Positions 1 through 8,019 of a DNA stretch of 52,700 nucleotides are shown here, one piece after another. The stretch spans positions 1 through 52,700 of the forward strand of contig NZ_RHOI01000017.1 of NCBI RefSeq assembly GCF_003946165.1. The letters are read 5' to 3'. Position 1 is the first letter of the stretch. The number at the start of each line of letters is the position of its first letter. The position numbers were made by a program, and so were the translations under genes. Source of the DNA: Lacticaseibacillus baoqingensis. GTDB lineage: Bacteria > Bacillota > Bacilli > Lactobacillales > Lactobacillaceae. A model generated the notes under the pieces. That model made no database searches, was not told the DNA's origin, and saw nothing but the letters and a program-made list of their open reading frames with translations.

Positions 1-298
1 AAGGGTCTACCCTTTAGCGTTTGCGAGGTCCGGTTACCCGGCAGGAGTCCCCGCTGTTAAAGAACGGAAAAACGTATAGTGTGTACCAGCACCATATCCG
101 TTCCCATGATCGTGATAACAAGATACCACATATTTCCGGACAAGTAAACTGAAAAGTAAGCCTTTACAAAAACTTTAGAAACAGGTGACAATGGATTTTT
201 TCAAACCGGATTTAACCAACTATTATACAAAGCTCACAATTCAGGCCTGCAAACAGCGGAAAATGGCCTAAATGTTACAGCAACTATATATTTGATTG

Positions 299-312
299 TG
301 TAAACGGGTTCT
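299..312 (+). promoter_or_regulatory. Candidate cre (CcpA) site upstream of garD
   Basis: TGTAAACGGGTTCT matches the catabolite-responsive consensus TGWAANCGNTNWCA at 12 of 14 positions. It lies about 20 bases upstream of the likely -35 of a sugar-acid catabolic gene, a plausible place for CcpA control. A single near-match is weak evidence on its own. Confidence 0.35.
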
Positions 313-329
313 CTTTGGCATGTAGCCTC

Positions 330-357
330 TTTCACACAATCCCCTTAGCGCTATACT
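330..357 (+). promoter_or_regulatory. Likely garD promoter
   Basis: TTTCAC (330-335) and TATACT (352-357) are separated by 16 bases. The predicted transcript start is about 28 bases before the ATG at 392. The match is moderate, but it is the best sigma-A-like pair before the gene. Confidence 0.45.
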
Positions 358-391
358 TGTTCACGTAAGCACAAGAGGAAGGAGCTTGAAT

Positions 392-1915
392 ATGAAGGTC
401 ATTCAACTAACACCTCAAGACAATGTCGCGGTGCTGGTCGAGCCCGGGAAAAAAGGCGACCGTGTCGACAATATTCCCGACCTGGTATTGCAGGAAGATA
501 TCCCGCAAAGCCATAAGATCACACTTGAAGACGTTAAAAAAGGTGAACCGATCCGGCGTTACGGCGTCGTATTAGGTTACGCTTTGAAGGATTTCCCTAA
601 GGGGTCGTGGATCAATGAAACGAGCCTCAAACTGCCCGCTTCACCAGCACTTGATGCCTTGCATGCCAATCCAGACTTTAAAGAACCACAAAACATTCGG
701 CCTGTGAAGCAAAATTACTTTATGGGATTTGCCAACGACCCAGAATTCAGTGAGTATTCTGGGACTCGTAACATTTTAGCGATCCATACCACGGTTCAAT
801 GTACGATCGGGATCGTTAATGCAGCAATCAAGAAGATCAAGCAAGACTTGATGCAGAAGTATCCGAATGTCGATGATGTCATCGCCATCAACCACCAATA
901 TGGGTGTGGGGTCGCCATCAATGCGGAAAATGCTGATATTCCGATCAATAGTTTGCGCCATTTGCTGCACCATCCGAACTTTGGCGGGCAGATCATGTGT
1001 GTCAGCTTAGGCTGTGAAAAACTGACCCCGCAAATGTTGTTAGGCGACTATTGCCAGCCTGAGAATTTGGTCATTTTACAAGAACAGCACGGTTTCAAAG
1101 GCATGATCGATGCGATCTACAACATGGCCGACAAGAAGTTAGCCAAGCTCAATCAGCGCACCCGCACCAAGCAGCCGCTGTCCAAGCTGCTGATCGGTTT
1201 GCAATGCGGCGGCTCGGATGCTTTTTCTGGGGTGTCTGGCAATACCAGTGTGGGTTATGCAGCGGATATGTTGGTGAAAGCCGGCGCCACAGTGATGTTT
1301 TCTGAAGTCACTGAAGTGCGTGATGGCGTGCAATTTATCGCCAATCGGATCACCACGCCAGAAACTTGCGAGAAGTTCAAGGAACAAGTCGGCTGGTATG
1401 ATGACTACTTGGCCAAGGCCAAAGTCGATCGTTCGGCTAATCCTTCTCCAGGGAACAAAAAAGGCGGCTTGTCCACCATTGTTGAAAAGTCGATGGGCTC
1501 GATCGCAAAGTCTGGCTCGCTTGAGATCAAAGAAGTGCTCACGCCTGGTGAGATCCCTTCTAAACATGGGATGATCTTTGCGGCGACACCGGCTTCTGAT
1601 CTGGTTTGCGGCACAGAGCAAATGTGCTCTGGGGCCACCTTGCAAGTCTTTGTCACCGGTCGGGGTACGCCTTATGGGCTGGCGGCACTGCCAGTGTTGA
1701 AGGTCTGCACGCGCAATGAACTCAAGGAAAAGTGGCATGATGTGATCGATATCAACACCGGTTCGGTATTGACAGATGACACATCGATCCAAGATATGGG
1801 CGAATCGATTTGCAACACGATCTTAAAAGTTGCCGGTGGCACCCAAAAGCCATTTACTGAGCAATATGGGATCTACAACGATATTTGCTTATTCAACCCG
1901 GCGCCAAATACCTGA
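392..1915 (+). CDS. garD: Galactarate dehydratase (UxaA/GarD family)
   Basis: Dehydrates galactarate (mucate) to 5-keto-4-deoxy-D-glucarate in the cytoplasm. The 507-residue product follows E. coli GarD nearly end to end. It has a SAF-like N-terminal domain (about residues 1-95) and then the UxaA catalytic domain, with family blocks HQYGCGVAINAEN, SLGCEKLTP, GLQCGGSDAFSGV, RSANPSPGNKKGG and the C-terminal NPAP. Conserved Cys residues in GCG, GCEK and QCGG fit the metal-dependent mechanism of the family. ATG 392 is chosen over the in-frame TTG at 386: GGAAGGAG ends 7 bases before the ATG but only 1 base before the TTG. No aldolase or reductase of the pathway is nearby, so the pathway must be completed elsewhere. 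Confidence 0.93.
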   Translation: MKVIQLTPQDNVAVLVEPGKKGDRVDNIPDLVLQEDIPQSHKITLEDVKKGEPIRRYGVVLGYALKDFPKGSWINETSLKLPASPALDALHANPDFKEPQNIRPVKQNYFMGFANDPEFSEYSGTRNILAIHTTVQCTIGIVNAAIKKIKQDLMQKYPNVDDVIAINHQYGCGVAINAENADIPINSLRHLLHHPNFGGQIMCVSLGCEKLTPQMLLGDYCQPENLVILQEQHGFKGMIDAIYNMADKKLAKLNQRTRTKQPLSKLLIGLQCGGSDAFSGVSGNTSVGYAADMLVKAGATVMFSEVTEVRDGVQFIANRITTPETCEKFKEQVGWYDDYLAKAKVDRSANPSPGNKKGGLSTIVEKSMGSIAKSGSLEIKEVLTPGEIPSKHGMIFAATPASDLVCGTEQMCSGATLQVFVTGRGTPYGLAALPVLKVCTRNELKEKWHDVIDINTGSVLTDDTSIQDMGESICNTILKVAGGTQKPFTEQYGIYNDICLFNPAPNT

Positions 1916-2031
1916 TCATTTGCGCACAAGCGCAATTTAAATGTCATAGATTTTATGGATTCGCTGACTACCAAAGCGGGTCCTTTTTTGGCAACATATG
2001 CAGGCCGATGCCTTGTTGGTGGTGGTATGTG

Positions 2032-2106
2032 GTCGCCGGTGCACCGCGGGCCAAGCTCGCTGACGGGCTGCAGCGGATGGCCAAAGCCGTCACCGCACTG
2101 CGCTAA
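2032..2106 (+). pseudogene. Possible C-terminal remnant of a MalY/PatB-type aminotransferase
   Basis: The frame ending at the TAA (2104-2106) reads VAGAPRAKLADGLQRMAKAV and a few more residues. This resembles the extreme C-terminus of class I/II PLP aminotransferases of the MalY/PatB type (pattern N-x-A-x-PR-x-x-L-x-x-G-L-x-R). No catalytic part or start is present between garD and this point, so if the resemblance is real only a stub survives. The call rests on about 24 residues. Confidence 0.3.
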
Positions 2107-2157
2107 AGCGTTTAATATGGTAAAATGATGATATTCAATCACAGGAGGATTTAATCT

Positions 2158-2523
2158 ATGGAAACAGTTTATACGCCCAATGCGCCAGAACCACTTGGCC
2201 CTTACTCACAAGCAAAAAAAGTCGGTGACTTGGTTTTTATCTCCGGCCAAATCGGGATCGATCCGAAAACCGGCAAATTGGTTGAAGGCGGTGTGGCTGC
2301 CGAAACCAAGCAGGTGATGACTAACCTCGGCGAGATCTTAAAAGCTGCGGGTAAGAGTTGGGACGATGTCGCTAAAGCGACTTGCCTCCTGAAGCATATC
2401 GATGACTTTAGTGCCTTCAACGCGATCTATGGTGAATATGTCACCAGCAAGCCGGCCCGTTCGACGTTTGCTGCGACCATTCCTGCCGGTGCGATGGTGG
2501 AAGTTGAATTGATCGTCGGGTAA
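2158..2523 (+). CDS. ridA: RidA family 2-iminobutanoate/2-iminopropanoate deaminase
   Basis: Hydrolyses reactive enamine/imine intermediates released by PLP enzymes, giving 2-oxoacids and ammonia. At 121 residues it is near the usual family length of about 125. The N-terminal NAPEPLGPYSQA, the central FISGQIGID and the PARSTF block with the substrate-binding arginine at residue 101 are all present. The ATG follows AGGAGG with ideal spacing. It is monocistronic: a strong hairpin terminator follows directly. A possible aminotransferase remnant lies just upstream, which may reflect an old PLP-enzyme context, but that link is speculative. Confidence 0.95.
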   Translation: METVYTPNAPEPLGPYSQAKKVGDLVFISGQIGIDPKTGKLVEGGVAAETKQVMTNLGEILKAAGKSWDDVAKATCLLKHIDDFSAFNAIYGEYVTSKPARSTFAATIPAGAMVEVELIVG

Positions 2524-2549
2524 GATTGATCAAGACTATTGGACATACA

Positions 2550-2591
2550 AAAAATCCCTGCTGGGCCACTCTTGGCTAAGCAGGGATTTTT
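2550..2591. terminator. Bidirectional rho-independent terminator (ridA / lipoprotein gene)
   Basis: A perfect 13-bp stem (2550-2562 with 2579-2591) and a 16-base loop. The arms begin with A5 and end with T5, so it can work on both strands. It lies between two convergent genes. Confidence 0.88.
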
Positions 2592-2606
2592 CGCGTTTGT
2601 AGGCGA

Positions 2607-3263
2607 TCAGTATTCAGTCACCCATTTGGCTTTGTACTCATCTTCGTGGTCGTCATCGACCCCAATATACCCATCGTATTCGATTTCTAGTTTGTGGTTG
2701 TTGCTGTACGGCTTGGTCAAGGCGACCCAGGTCGTTAACGTACCAGAATGGCCTTGGCTGACCCCGTCACCGCCGTCTTCATAGTCGGTATCTTCTGCTT
2801 TGGCGCCCGTATCGTCATAGATGGTCAGATCAGTGGATGGATCCCATTCTTCATCTAAGCCATAATTTGTATAGGTCATGGCGATTTGAACGAGGTTGGC
2901 TTTTTTACCCAGATTGAAATCTGGATCATCCAACAAATCGTCTTCTGTCACATAGCTGCCGAAACTGTTATTGGCTTGGGTCAGTGTCAACCCAACTAGC
3001 TTTTTACCCGATTTGTCTTTGATCACATATTCTTTGCCCATCACCGCAGTGGCTTGGGTGGTGGTTTTCTTGTTCGGGCTTGTGGTTGCCGTGGTTTTGG
3101 TGCTGTTTTGCGTCTGGACTTGCCCTTTTAAGGATTTGACTTCCTGCTTCAGGCTGCTGTTTTGTGACTGCAACTTGGCGGTATCAGCTTTGGCGCTGGT
3201 ACCACAGGCGGTTAGTGCCAGTGCTGTCGTTAGAATGATCGGGATCAAAACTTTTTTGTGCAT
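2607..3263 (-). CDS. Putative lipoprotein with C-terminal DUF4352-like domain
   Basis: A 218-residue exported protein. It starts with MHKK, a hydrophobic stretch and the lipobox LTAC (lipidated Cys at residue 20). A short coiled-coil-prone stretch follows (TAKLQSQNSSLKQEVKSLK) and then a Ser/Thr-rich linker. The C-terminal half (VGLTLTQANNSFGS, then VQIAMTYTNYG) resembles the immunoglobulin-like DUF4352 fold of Gram-positive lipoproteins, rich in Asp/Glu near the end. The internal ATG at 3263 is chosen because GGAGG lies 5-6 bases upstream and the signal peptide begins there. Function is unknown; an envelope-associated role is inferred. Confidence 0.8.
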   Translation of the reverse strand: MHKKVLIPIILTTALALTACGTSAKADTAKLQSQNSSLKQEVKSLKGQVQTQNSTKTTATTSPNKKTTTQATAVMGKEYVIKDKSGKKLVGLTLTQANNSFGSYVTEDDLLDDPDFNLGKKANLVQIAMTYTNYGLDEEWDPSTDLTIYDDTGAKAEDTDYEDGGDGVSQGHSGTLTTWVALTKPYSNNHKLEIEYDGYIGVDDDHEDEYKAKWVTEY

Positions 3264-3381
3264 ATTTTCCTCCAAAGAAACGATAGTTGTGCAAAAGCGC
3301 ACCTAAATAGTGTATCGAATATTCTATTAAGAGAATAGACTAATACGGCAACTCTCACGAGAGGTTAATTTTGCCGCCTGC

Positions 3382-3419
3382 AAAAAATGCAGCTATGGTC
3401 GTGACGACCACAGCTGCAT
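3382..3419 (-). terminator. Terminator of the YcaC-like hydrolase gene
   Basis: On the minus strand, a long near-perfect stem (ATGCAGCTGTGGTCG with CGACCATAGCTGCAT, one mismatch) is followed by T6. It begins 12 bases after the stop codon. Confidence 0.88.
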
Positions 3420-3431
3420 CAATGGGATAGT

Positions 3432-4052
3432 TCAGCCAAGATTGATAAAATCGCCGGCTTGCAACAGCAAATTGACGAAATCCGGTACGGTGTCGGTACG
3501 GTTCCAGTCGCGCTGCCATTCGCAGGCTAATTGGGCGTTAGAGACCGGTTCAGCGCCGGCTTGTTCGATGCGGCGTAAAGCTGCGTCATGGGCAACGGTA
3601 CTGGTGCCGCCCACGGCATCGACGACAGGATACACGTCATAGCCGGCGCGCAAGGCGTCTAGGGCCGGGAAGGTGAGGCAAGCTTCGGTCCATAAGGCGG
3701 CCATCACCAAATGCTGGCGGCGGGTGGCTTCCACGGCGGCAACGAAGTCCTTGTCTTGCCACGCGTTGATCGTGGAGCGGTCATAAGTGGGGACGTTGGG
3801 CATCAGTTCCTTGAGTTGGGGGATGGTGTCTTGGTTGCGCCCAGAAGCGACATTGACCGTCGATAACACGATCGGCACCGCATAAGCTTGCGCGAGTTTA
3901 ACGGTCATTTGGATGTTTTGGATCAAGGTGGGGTGGTCGATCGAGCGGATCGATTGGATCTGCGTCGGTTGATAATCGATCACTAGCAAAGCAGAGTTTT
4001 CCGGCGTCAATAAAGGATCAGTCGCAGGGTCGCGACGAGGGTAACTGGTCAT
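3432..4052 (-). CDS. Isochorismatase-family (YcaC-like) cysteine hydrolase
   Basis: A cytoplasmic amidohydrolase-fold enzyme, about 206 residues. Visible features are the N-terminal catalytic Asp in LLVIDYQ, the NINAW-like block (TINAW) and the nucleophile Cys in WTEACLTFPAL. The spacing follows YcaC (VTEVCVAFPAL) rather than true isochorismatases. The end (CEWQRDW) also matches YcaC. Substrate is unknown for this subgroup. Two starts are possible: GTG at 4058 (4 bases after AGGAGG) or ATG at 4052 (10 bases after it). I prefer the ATG slightly. Monocistronic, with its own terminator. Confidence 0.85.
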   Translation of the reverse strand: MTSYPRRDPATDPLLTPENSALLVIDYQPTQIQSIRSIDHPTLIQNIQMTVKLAQAYAVPIVLSTVNVASGRNQDTIPQLKELMPNVPTYDRSTINAWQDKDFVAAVEATRRQHLVMAALWTEACLTFPALDALRAGYDVYPVVDAVGGTSTVAHDAALRRIEQAGAEPVSNAQLACEWQRDWNRTDTVPDFVNLLLQAGDFINLG

Positions 4053-4058
4053 TTTCAC

Positions 4059-4243
4059 AACACCTCCTAATGGTTATTTTCAGCGTACCGCTAAAGCCGC
4101 GATTCCCAAAATAATATGCTTGTGAAGCGGCTAACGACTAGGGCGCCAAGGGATGGGAAAGCTTTGCCAGAAGATCCCCAATCACGGCGTTAACTGCCGG
4201 TGATTCAGATAGGTAACAGTGACCTTTATTAATTAATATATGG
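4059..4243. other. Intergenic stretch before an orphan terminator
   Basis: No ORF is supported. It must carry the minus-strand promoter of the YcaC-like gene. On the plus strand it ends in a strong terminator (4244-4276) although no plus-strand gene precedes it for 1.5 kb. A small RNA or leader transcript is therefore possible. Confidence 0.35.
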
Positions 4244-4276
4244 CACCTGCCCAGTGGCGGCAGGTGTTTTTTTATT
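4244..4276 (+). terminator. Orphan plus-strand rho-independent terminator
   Basis: CACCTGCC (4244-4251) pairs perfectly with GGCAGGTG (4259-4266) around a 7-base loop, followed by T7. It lies upstream of the nad promoter and may insulate it, or end a small RNA. Confidence 0.8.
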
Positions 4277-4290
4277 TTTCGCAGGATGTC

Positions 4291-4301
4291 GTCATGACAC
4301 C
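4291..4301 (+). promoter_or_regulatory. Operator-like element 1 of the nad operon
   Basis: GTCATGACACC. Its exact reverse complement is found at 4369-4379, on the other side of the likely promoter. The core TCATGA is palindromic. Best read as one half of a looping or paired operator for an NAD-synthesis repressor (NiaR-type regulators control such genes in Firmicutes). The regulator is not in the window. Confidence 0.5.
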
Positions 4302-4330
4302 GACAAAATTGGCTAAATTAGCCTAAAAAT

Positions 4331-4359
4331 TTGCATTTGGCTGGGGATAGGTGTAAAAG
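4331..4359 (+). promoter_or_regulatory. Likely nadBCA promoter
   Basis: TTGCAT (4331-4336), a 17-base spacer, then TAAAAG (4354-4359). The predicted start point is immediately upstream of operator-like element 2. Confidence 0.45.
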
Positions 4360-4368
4360 ATAAGCAAG

Positions 4369-4380
4369 GGTGTCATGACC
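4369..4380 (+). promoter_or_regulatory. Operator-like element 2 of the nad operon
   Basis: GGTGTCATGACC. The first 11 bases are the exact reverse complement of element 1. It overlaps the predicted transcription start, an ideal repressor position. Confidence 0.5.
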
Positions 4381-4440
4381 GCTTTTTTATTTTATTAATA
4401 AAAGTAATTTCAACTTAAATCATGGCACGGGAGGCCTAAT

Positions 4441-5904
4441 TTGAAAACAGTATTGATCATTGGCGGCGGCTTAGCCGGATGTTATGCGGCGGTCCGCCTG
4501 CAAGCAACATGCAACGTGACGATCATCACCAAAGGCGCGCGCGCCGATAGCAACTCGATGTTGGCTCAAGGTGGGATCGCGGCGTCACTTGATCCTGGAG
4601 ACAGCCCCCAAGCCCATGAAGCCGACACCTTAAAAGCCGGCGTTTATCACAATAATGAACCAGCCGTCGCGCAGTTAGTGACGACCGGGCCGGCACTGTT
4701 GGAAGAATTGATTCAAGCGGGGATGCCATTTGACCGGCAAGCGGATGGGCAGTTGAGTTTTGGTCTGGAAGGCGCGCATAGCCACCACCGGATCTTACAT
4801 GCCAATGGCGACCGGACTGGTGCGGCGATCACCAGCTTCGTTCAAAGCTTGTTGCACCATGTAACTTGGGAGACGCATACAGAAGCGCTGTCTCTTGTTC
4901 AAGATGCGGCCGGCTGTCGCGGCGTGGTGGTGCGCCACTTGCCAGATGGCCAACCGCAAGTCAAAACTGCCGATGCCGTGATCTTGGCGACAGGCGGGTT
5001 AGGCAACCTCTACGATTTCACCACCAACGACCACACCGTCACCGGCGATGGCATCGCCTTGGCTGCACGCGCCGGCGTGGCGCTGCATGACATGGCTTTT
5101 GTGCAATTTCATCCGACCTTGCTGGCCTTGAATGGCCGCTGTTATGGGTTGATCACTGAAGCGATCCGCGGGGCGGGGGCGGTATTGGTCGACGAAAATC
5201 ACACCCCGATCATGGCGAAGGTGCCGCAAAAGGACTTGGCGCCGCGGGATGTGGTAGCGCGGCATTTGACTGCTTGGCAGGCCAAGGGCCACAAGTTGTT
5301 CTTAGATATTTCAGCCGTCGCTGATTTCACCGAACATTTTCCTGGGGTGACGGCAAACCTTGATCGCCATCATGTGCCATTCCGGCAAGATCACTTGATC
5401 CCGATCCAGCCAGGCGCGCACTTCATGATGGGCGGCGTCAAGGCAGACTTGCAGGCACAAACTTCCTTGCCGCGCTTGTTTGCAGTTGGCGAAGTGGCTT
5501 GCAACGGGGTGCATGGTGCCAATCGCTTGGCCAGCAACTCTTTGCTGGATTGCTTAGTCAGCGCCGCCAAAGCGGCCCAAGCCATCCAAGCCCTGCCAGA
5601 ACTGGCGCCAGCTCACGTCCCCGCACCGGCTGCGCCAACGCCTAATGCCGGCCGCTTGCCGGCATTAGAGGCGTTGCAACACCGTGCTTGGGCAGAGCTT
5701 GGGGTCGAGCGGACCAAAGCGCAGCTGCATGACTTTTTGCAATGGCTGCGGCAGTTTGATTATCGCGATATTGACCCAGCCAGCCTGACGCCGGCGGCAT
5801 TGACAGTGGCCAATTTGTGCTTGTGCAGTGACTTGATCGCCGAGCAAGCACTGGTCCAGCCAAGCTTAGGGGCGCATTACTTGAAGGAGGCGCAAACCGC
5901 ATGA
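4441..5904 (+). CDS. nadB: L-aspartate oxidase
   Basis: First step of de novo NAD synthesis: oxidises L-aspartate to iminoaspartate with FAD. The 487 residues show the N-terminal dinucleotide fold (LIIGGGLAGCYAA), MLAQGGIAAS, GLEGAHSHHRILHANGDRTG, the catalytic HPT/RGAGAVLVDE region, HFMMGGV and GEVACNGVHGANRLASNSL, all typical of NadB. The start is TTG 4441, 6 bases after GGGAGG; no better ATG is near. It is the first gene of a tightly coupled operon and overlaps nadC by 4 bases (ATGA). The C-terminal helical domain is present but short, and Ala/Pro-rich at its beginning. Confidence 0.95.
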   Translation: MKTVLIIGGGLAGCYAAVRLQATCNVTIITKGARADSNSMLAQGGIAASLDPGDSPQAHEADTLKAGVYHNNEPAVAQLVTTGPALLEELIQAGMPFDRQADGQLSFGLEGAHSHHRILHANGDRTGAAITSFVQSLLHHVTWETHTEALSLVQDAAGCRGVVVRHLPDGQPQVKTADAVILATGGLGNLYDFTTNDHTVTGDGIALAARAGVALHDMAFVQFHPTLLALNGRCYGLITEAIRGAGAVLVDENHTPIMAKVPQKDLAPRDVVARHLTAWQAKGHKLFLDISAVADFTEHFPGVTANLDRHHVPFRQDHLIPIQPGAHFMMGGVKADLQAQTSLPRLFAVGEVACNGVHGANRLASNSLLDCLVSAAKAAQAIQALPELAPAHVPAPAAPTPNAGRLPALEALQHRAWAELGVERTKAQLHDFLQWLRQFDYRDIDPASLTPAALTVANLCLCSDLIAEQALVQPSLGAHYLKEAQTA

Positions 5905-6737
5905 ATCCAGTCTTGACCCGCCAGCAGCTGGCTGCTTTTTTGCAAGAAGACTTGGGGTTTGGCGATTTGAGTGCCCAATGTCTGCCAGATACTTCAGTGA
6001 GTGGCCAAATGGTCGCCAAAGCCGATGGCGTCGTCGCCGGGCAAGCCTTGCCGCAAGTGGTGTATGACTTGCTGGGACAAGCCCAATATCAGCCGCTAGT
6101 TGCCGATGGCACGGCAGTCACTGCCGGCACGGCCATTGGTGCCGTCAGCGGGGCCAGCCGCACGATTTTGTCAGGCGAGCGGGTGTGCTTGAATTTGATG
6201 CAGCGCATGAGCGGCATCGCCACGGCCACTGCGCTGGCGATCCGAACACTCGCAGATCAGACGATCAAGATCGTCGACACGCGCAAAACGATGCCTGGCT
6301 TGCGCGTTTTTGACAAATATGCGGTTACTGTCGGCGGCGGGGTCAATCACCGGCTGGGCCTTGATCACGGGATCATGTTAAAAGACAACCACATCGCCGC
6401 AGCCGGCGGGGTGGCGCAAGCGATCGCACAAGCCAAGCGCTTGGCCGGGCCGATGATGCGCATTGAAATCGAGACTGAGACCCAAGCGCAAGTGCAAGCG
6501 GCGGTGGCTGCAGGCGCAGATGCGATCATGTTCGACAACCAAACCCCTGCCACGATCCGCCAGTGGCAACAGTTAGTCCCGCCAACCATTTTGACGGAAG
6601 CTTCTGGCGGCATCACTTTGGCTAATTTGGCCGATTATGCCGGGTGCGGTGTCAACTTCATCTCATTGGGGTATTTGACCAATGCGGTCCAACCGTTAGA
6701 CATCAGTTTTGTCCTTAAAGGAGCCGTGAAATCATGA
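5901..6737 (+). CDS. nadC: Nicotinate-nucleotide pyrophosphorylase (carboxylating)
   Basis: Converts quinolinate and PRPP to nicotinate mononucleotide and CO2. At 278 residues it has the usual length. Signatures: EDLGFGDLS at the N-terminus, LNLMQRMSGIAT, VDTRKTMPGLR, KYAVTVGGGVNHR, MLKDNHIAA and ASGGI, which together form the quinolinate/PRPP site. The start overlaps the nadB stop (ATGA) and an AAGGAGG lies within the end of nadB, so translation is coupled. The stop overlaps nadA by 4 bases. Confidence 0.97.
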   Translation: MNPVLTRQQLAAFLQEDLGFGDLSAQCLPDTSVSGQMVAKADGVVAGQALPQVVYDLLGQAQYQPLVADGTAVTAGTAIGAVSGASRTILSGERVCLNLMQRMSGIATATALAIRTLADQTIKIVDTRKTMPGLRVFDKYAVTVGGGVNHRLGLDHGIMLKDNHIAAAGGVAQAIAQAKRLAGPMMRIEIETETQAQVQAAVAAGADAIMFDNQTPATIRQWQQLVPPTILTEASGGITLANLADYAGCGVNFISLGYLTNAVQPLDISFVLKGAVKS

Positions 6738-7828
6738 TATTGACTGAATTGAAGCAAAAACAGGCTTTTACCCGCTATTATGACGAAGATCCACAAGCGC
6801 AAATCGCGCGCATTCGCCAGATCAAAGCGGACATGGGCACAGAGCTGCTCATCGTCGCGCATCATTATCAAAAAGATGAAGTCGTCCAGTTTGCCGATGC
6901 GCGCGGGGATTCTTTGAAGTTAGCGCAAGTCGCCGCCAGCAACCATACCGCCAAGCAAATCGTTTTTTGCGGGGTGCACTTCATGGCCGAAACCGCAGAT
7001 ATCCTCACCAGCGATGACCAGCGCGTGATCTTGCCAGATCCCATGGCCGGCTGTTCCATGGCAGACATGGCCAATTCCTATCAGCTAACGGAGGCTTGGC
7101 AAGCACTGACGGCGCGGCTAAGCGGAGATATCATCCCTGTGACCTACGTCAATTCCACCGCGGCGATCAAGGCGTTTGTCGGTGAGCACGGCGGTATCGT
7201 CGTGACTTCCGGCAACGCGCCAAAAATCGTCAGCTGGGCTTTGCAGCAAGCCAAGCACCTGCTGTTTTTGCCTGATCAGCACCTCGGCCGCAACACCGCC
7301 TTGGCGCTAGGCGTGCCAGCTAGTGAGATCGGCTTGTGGAACGCGCAAGCTGGGCAGTTGGAAGCAGATACCGGCGCCGATTATCGGGTGATCTTGTGGA
7401 ACGGCTATTGTTCTGTCCATCAACAATTCAACGTGGCGCAGATCACCGGCTTGCGGCAAAAATATCCCGACGTCAAAGTGATCGTGCACTCCGAATGCCA
7501 ACACGCTGTGGTCATGGCCGCCGACGCGTCAGGTTCGACGCGCGATTTGATCGATTATATCCAGCAAGCCCCTGCCGGCACCCGGATTGCTGTCGGCACC
7601 GACAACAACTTGGTGGGCCGTTTGATCCGCGAAAACCCGGACAAAAAGGTCATGTATCTCAACCCCATGTCATGCGCTTGCATCTTGATGAATCGCATCG
7701 ACTTGCCGCATTTGGCCTGGACCATGGACCAGCTAGCCGCCCACCAGCCCGCCAACCAAATCACCGTTGACGCCACCACCGCCCACTGGGCAAAAGTCGC
7801 CTTAGATCGCATGTTGAAACTAAGCTAG
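6734..7828 (+). CDS. nadA: Quinolinate synthase, [4Fe-4S] enzyme
   Basis: Condenses iminoaspartate with dihydroxyacetone phosphate to quinolinate. The 364 residues match the long Bacillus-type NadA. Candidate cluster ligands are Cys107 in AGCSMAD, Cys226 in GYCSVH, and Cys314/316 in MSCACILMN. HHYQKDEV and HSECQ are also present. Because the enzyme needs an iron-sulfur cluster, the cysteine desulfurase gene that follows fits as its maturation partner, as with nifS next to nadBCA in Bacillus. A large hairpin element starts right after the stop codon. Confidence 0.96.
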   Translation: MILTELKQKQAFTRYYDEDPQAQIARIRQIKADMGTELLIVAHHYQKDEVVQFADARGDSLKLAQVAASNHTAKQIVFCGVHFMAETADILTSDDQRVILPDPMAGCSMADMANSYQLTEAWQALTARLSGDIIPVTYVNSTAAIKAFVGEHGGIVVTSGNAPKIVSWALQQAKHLLFLPDQHLGRNTALALGVPASEIGLWNAQAGQLEADTGADYRVILWNGYCSVHQQFNVAQITGLRQKYPDVKVIVHSECQHAVVMAADASGSTRDLIDYIQQAPAGTRIAVGTDNNLVGRLIRENPDKKVMYLNPMSCACILMNRIDLPHLAWTMDQLAAHQPANQITVDATTAHWAKVALDRMLKLS

Positions 7829-7980
7829 AGCGCGTCTTCGGCGGGTTTAGGGGTGTGTGTCAGGGAGCCTGATCGGCGTGCGGCGACAGCCGTGCACCGG
7901 GCAGGCTCCCTGACACGCGACCCCGTTGCCGAAGAAAGCGCGTTTAAGCAGAGCGTGAGCCAGCACGGGTTTAGGTGAGC
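7828..7980 (+). repeat. Family-1 hairpin element (copy A) plus 5' half copy
   Basis: Copy A (about 7828-7946) is a long imperfect palindrome. The outer arms (TCTTCGGC with GCCGAAGA) enclose a perfect 15-bp stem (7857-7871 with 7902-7916). An inner hairpin (GTGCGGC GACA GCCGTGC) forms the tip. It ends in CGCGTTTA. Right after it, GAGCGTGAGCCAGCACGG-type sequence (7951-7980) is the first quarter of another copy. The same architecture recurs as an array at 28691-29017. It separates nadA from the desulfurase gene and could reduce read-through or stabilise the upstream mRNA (inference). Confidence 0.75.
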
Positions 7981-8019
7981 GGCGCGCTTTTGGCCGCATA
8001 CAAACGAAAGGAAACCAAA

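Larger units (their letters stand above)
1..385. other. Upstream region of garD, otherwise unassigned
   Basis: No convincing gene is visible. An open frame runs in from the window edge to a stop near position 79; I do not recognise its product. A 26-codon ORF at 191-271 (ATG after a weak AGGTGA) is probably chance. The last 90 bases hold the likely cre site and promoter of garD, listed separately. Confidence 0.4.

Noticed and set aside
191-271. 26-codon ORF upstream of garD
   Set aside because: Weak ribosome site, no recognisable sequence, and it lies upstream of the likely garD promoter; chance cannot be excluded.
1139-1792. Minus-strand 217-codon frame inside garD
   Set aside because: Shadow of garD, which matches its family along the whole length; no start signals.
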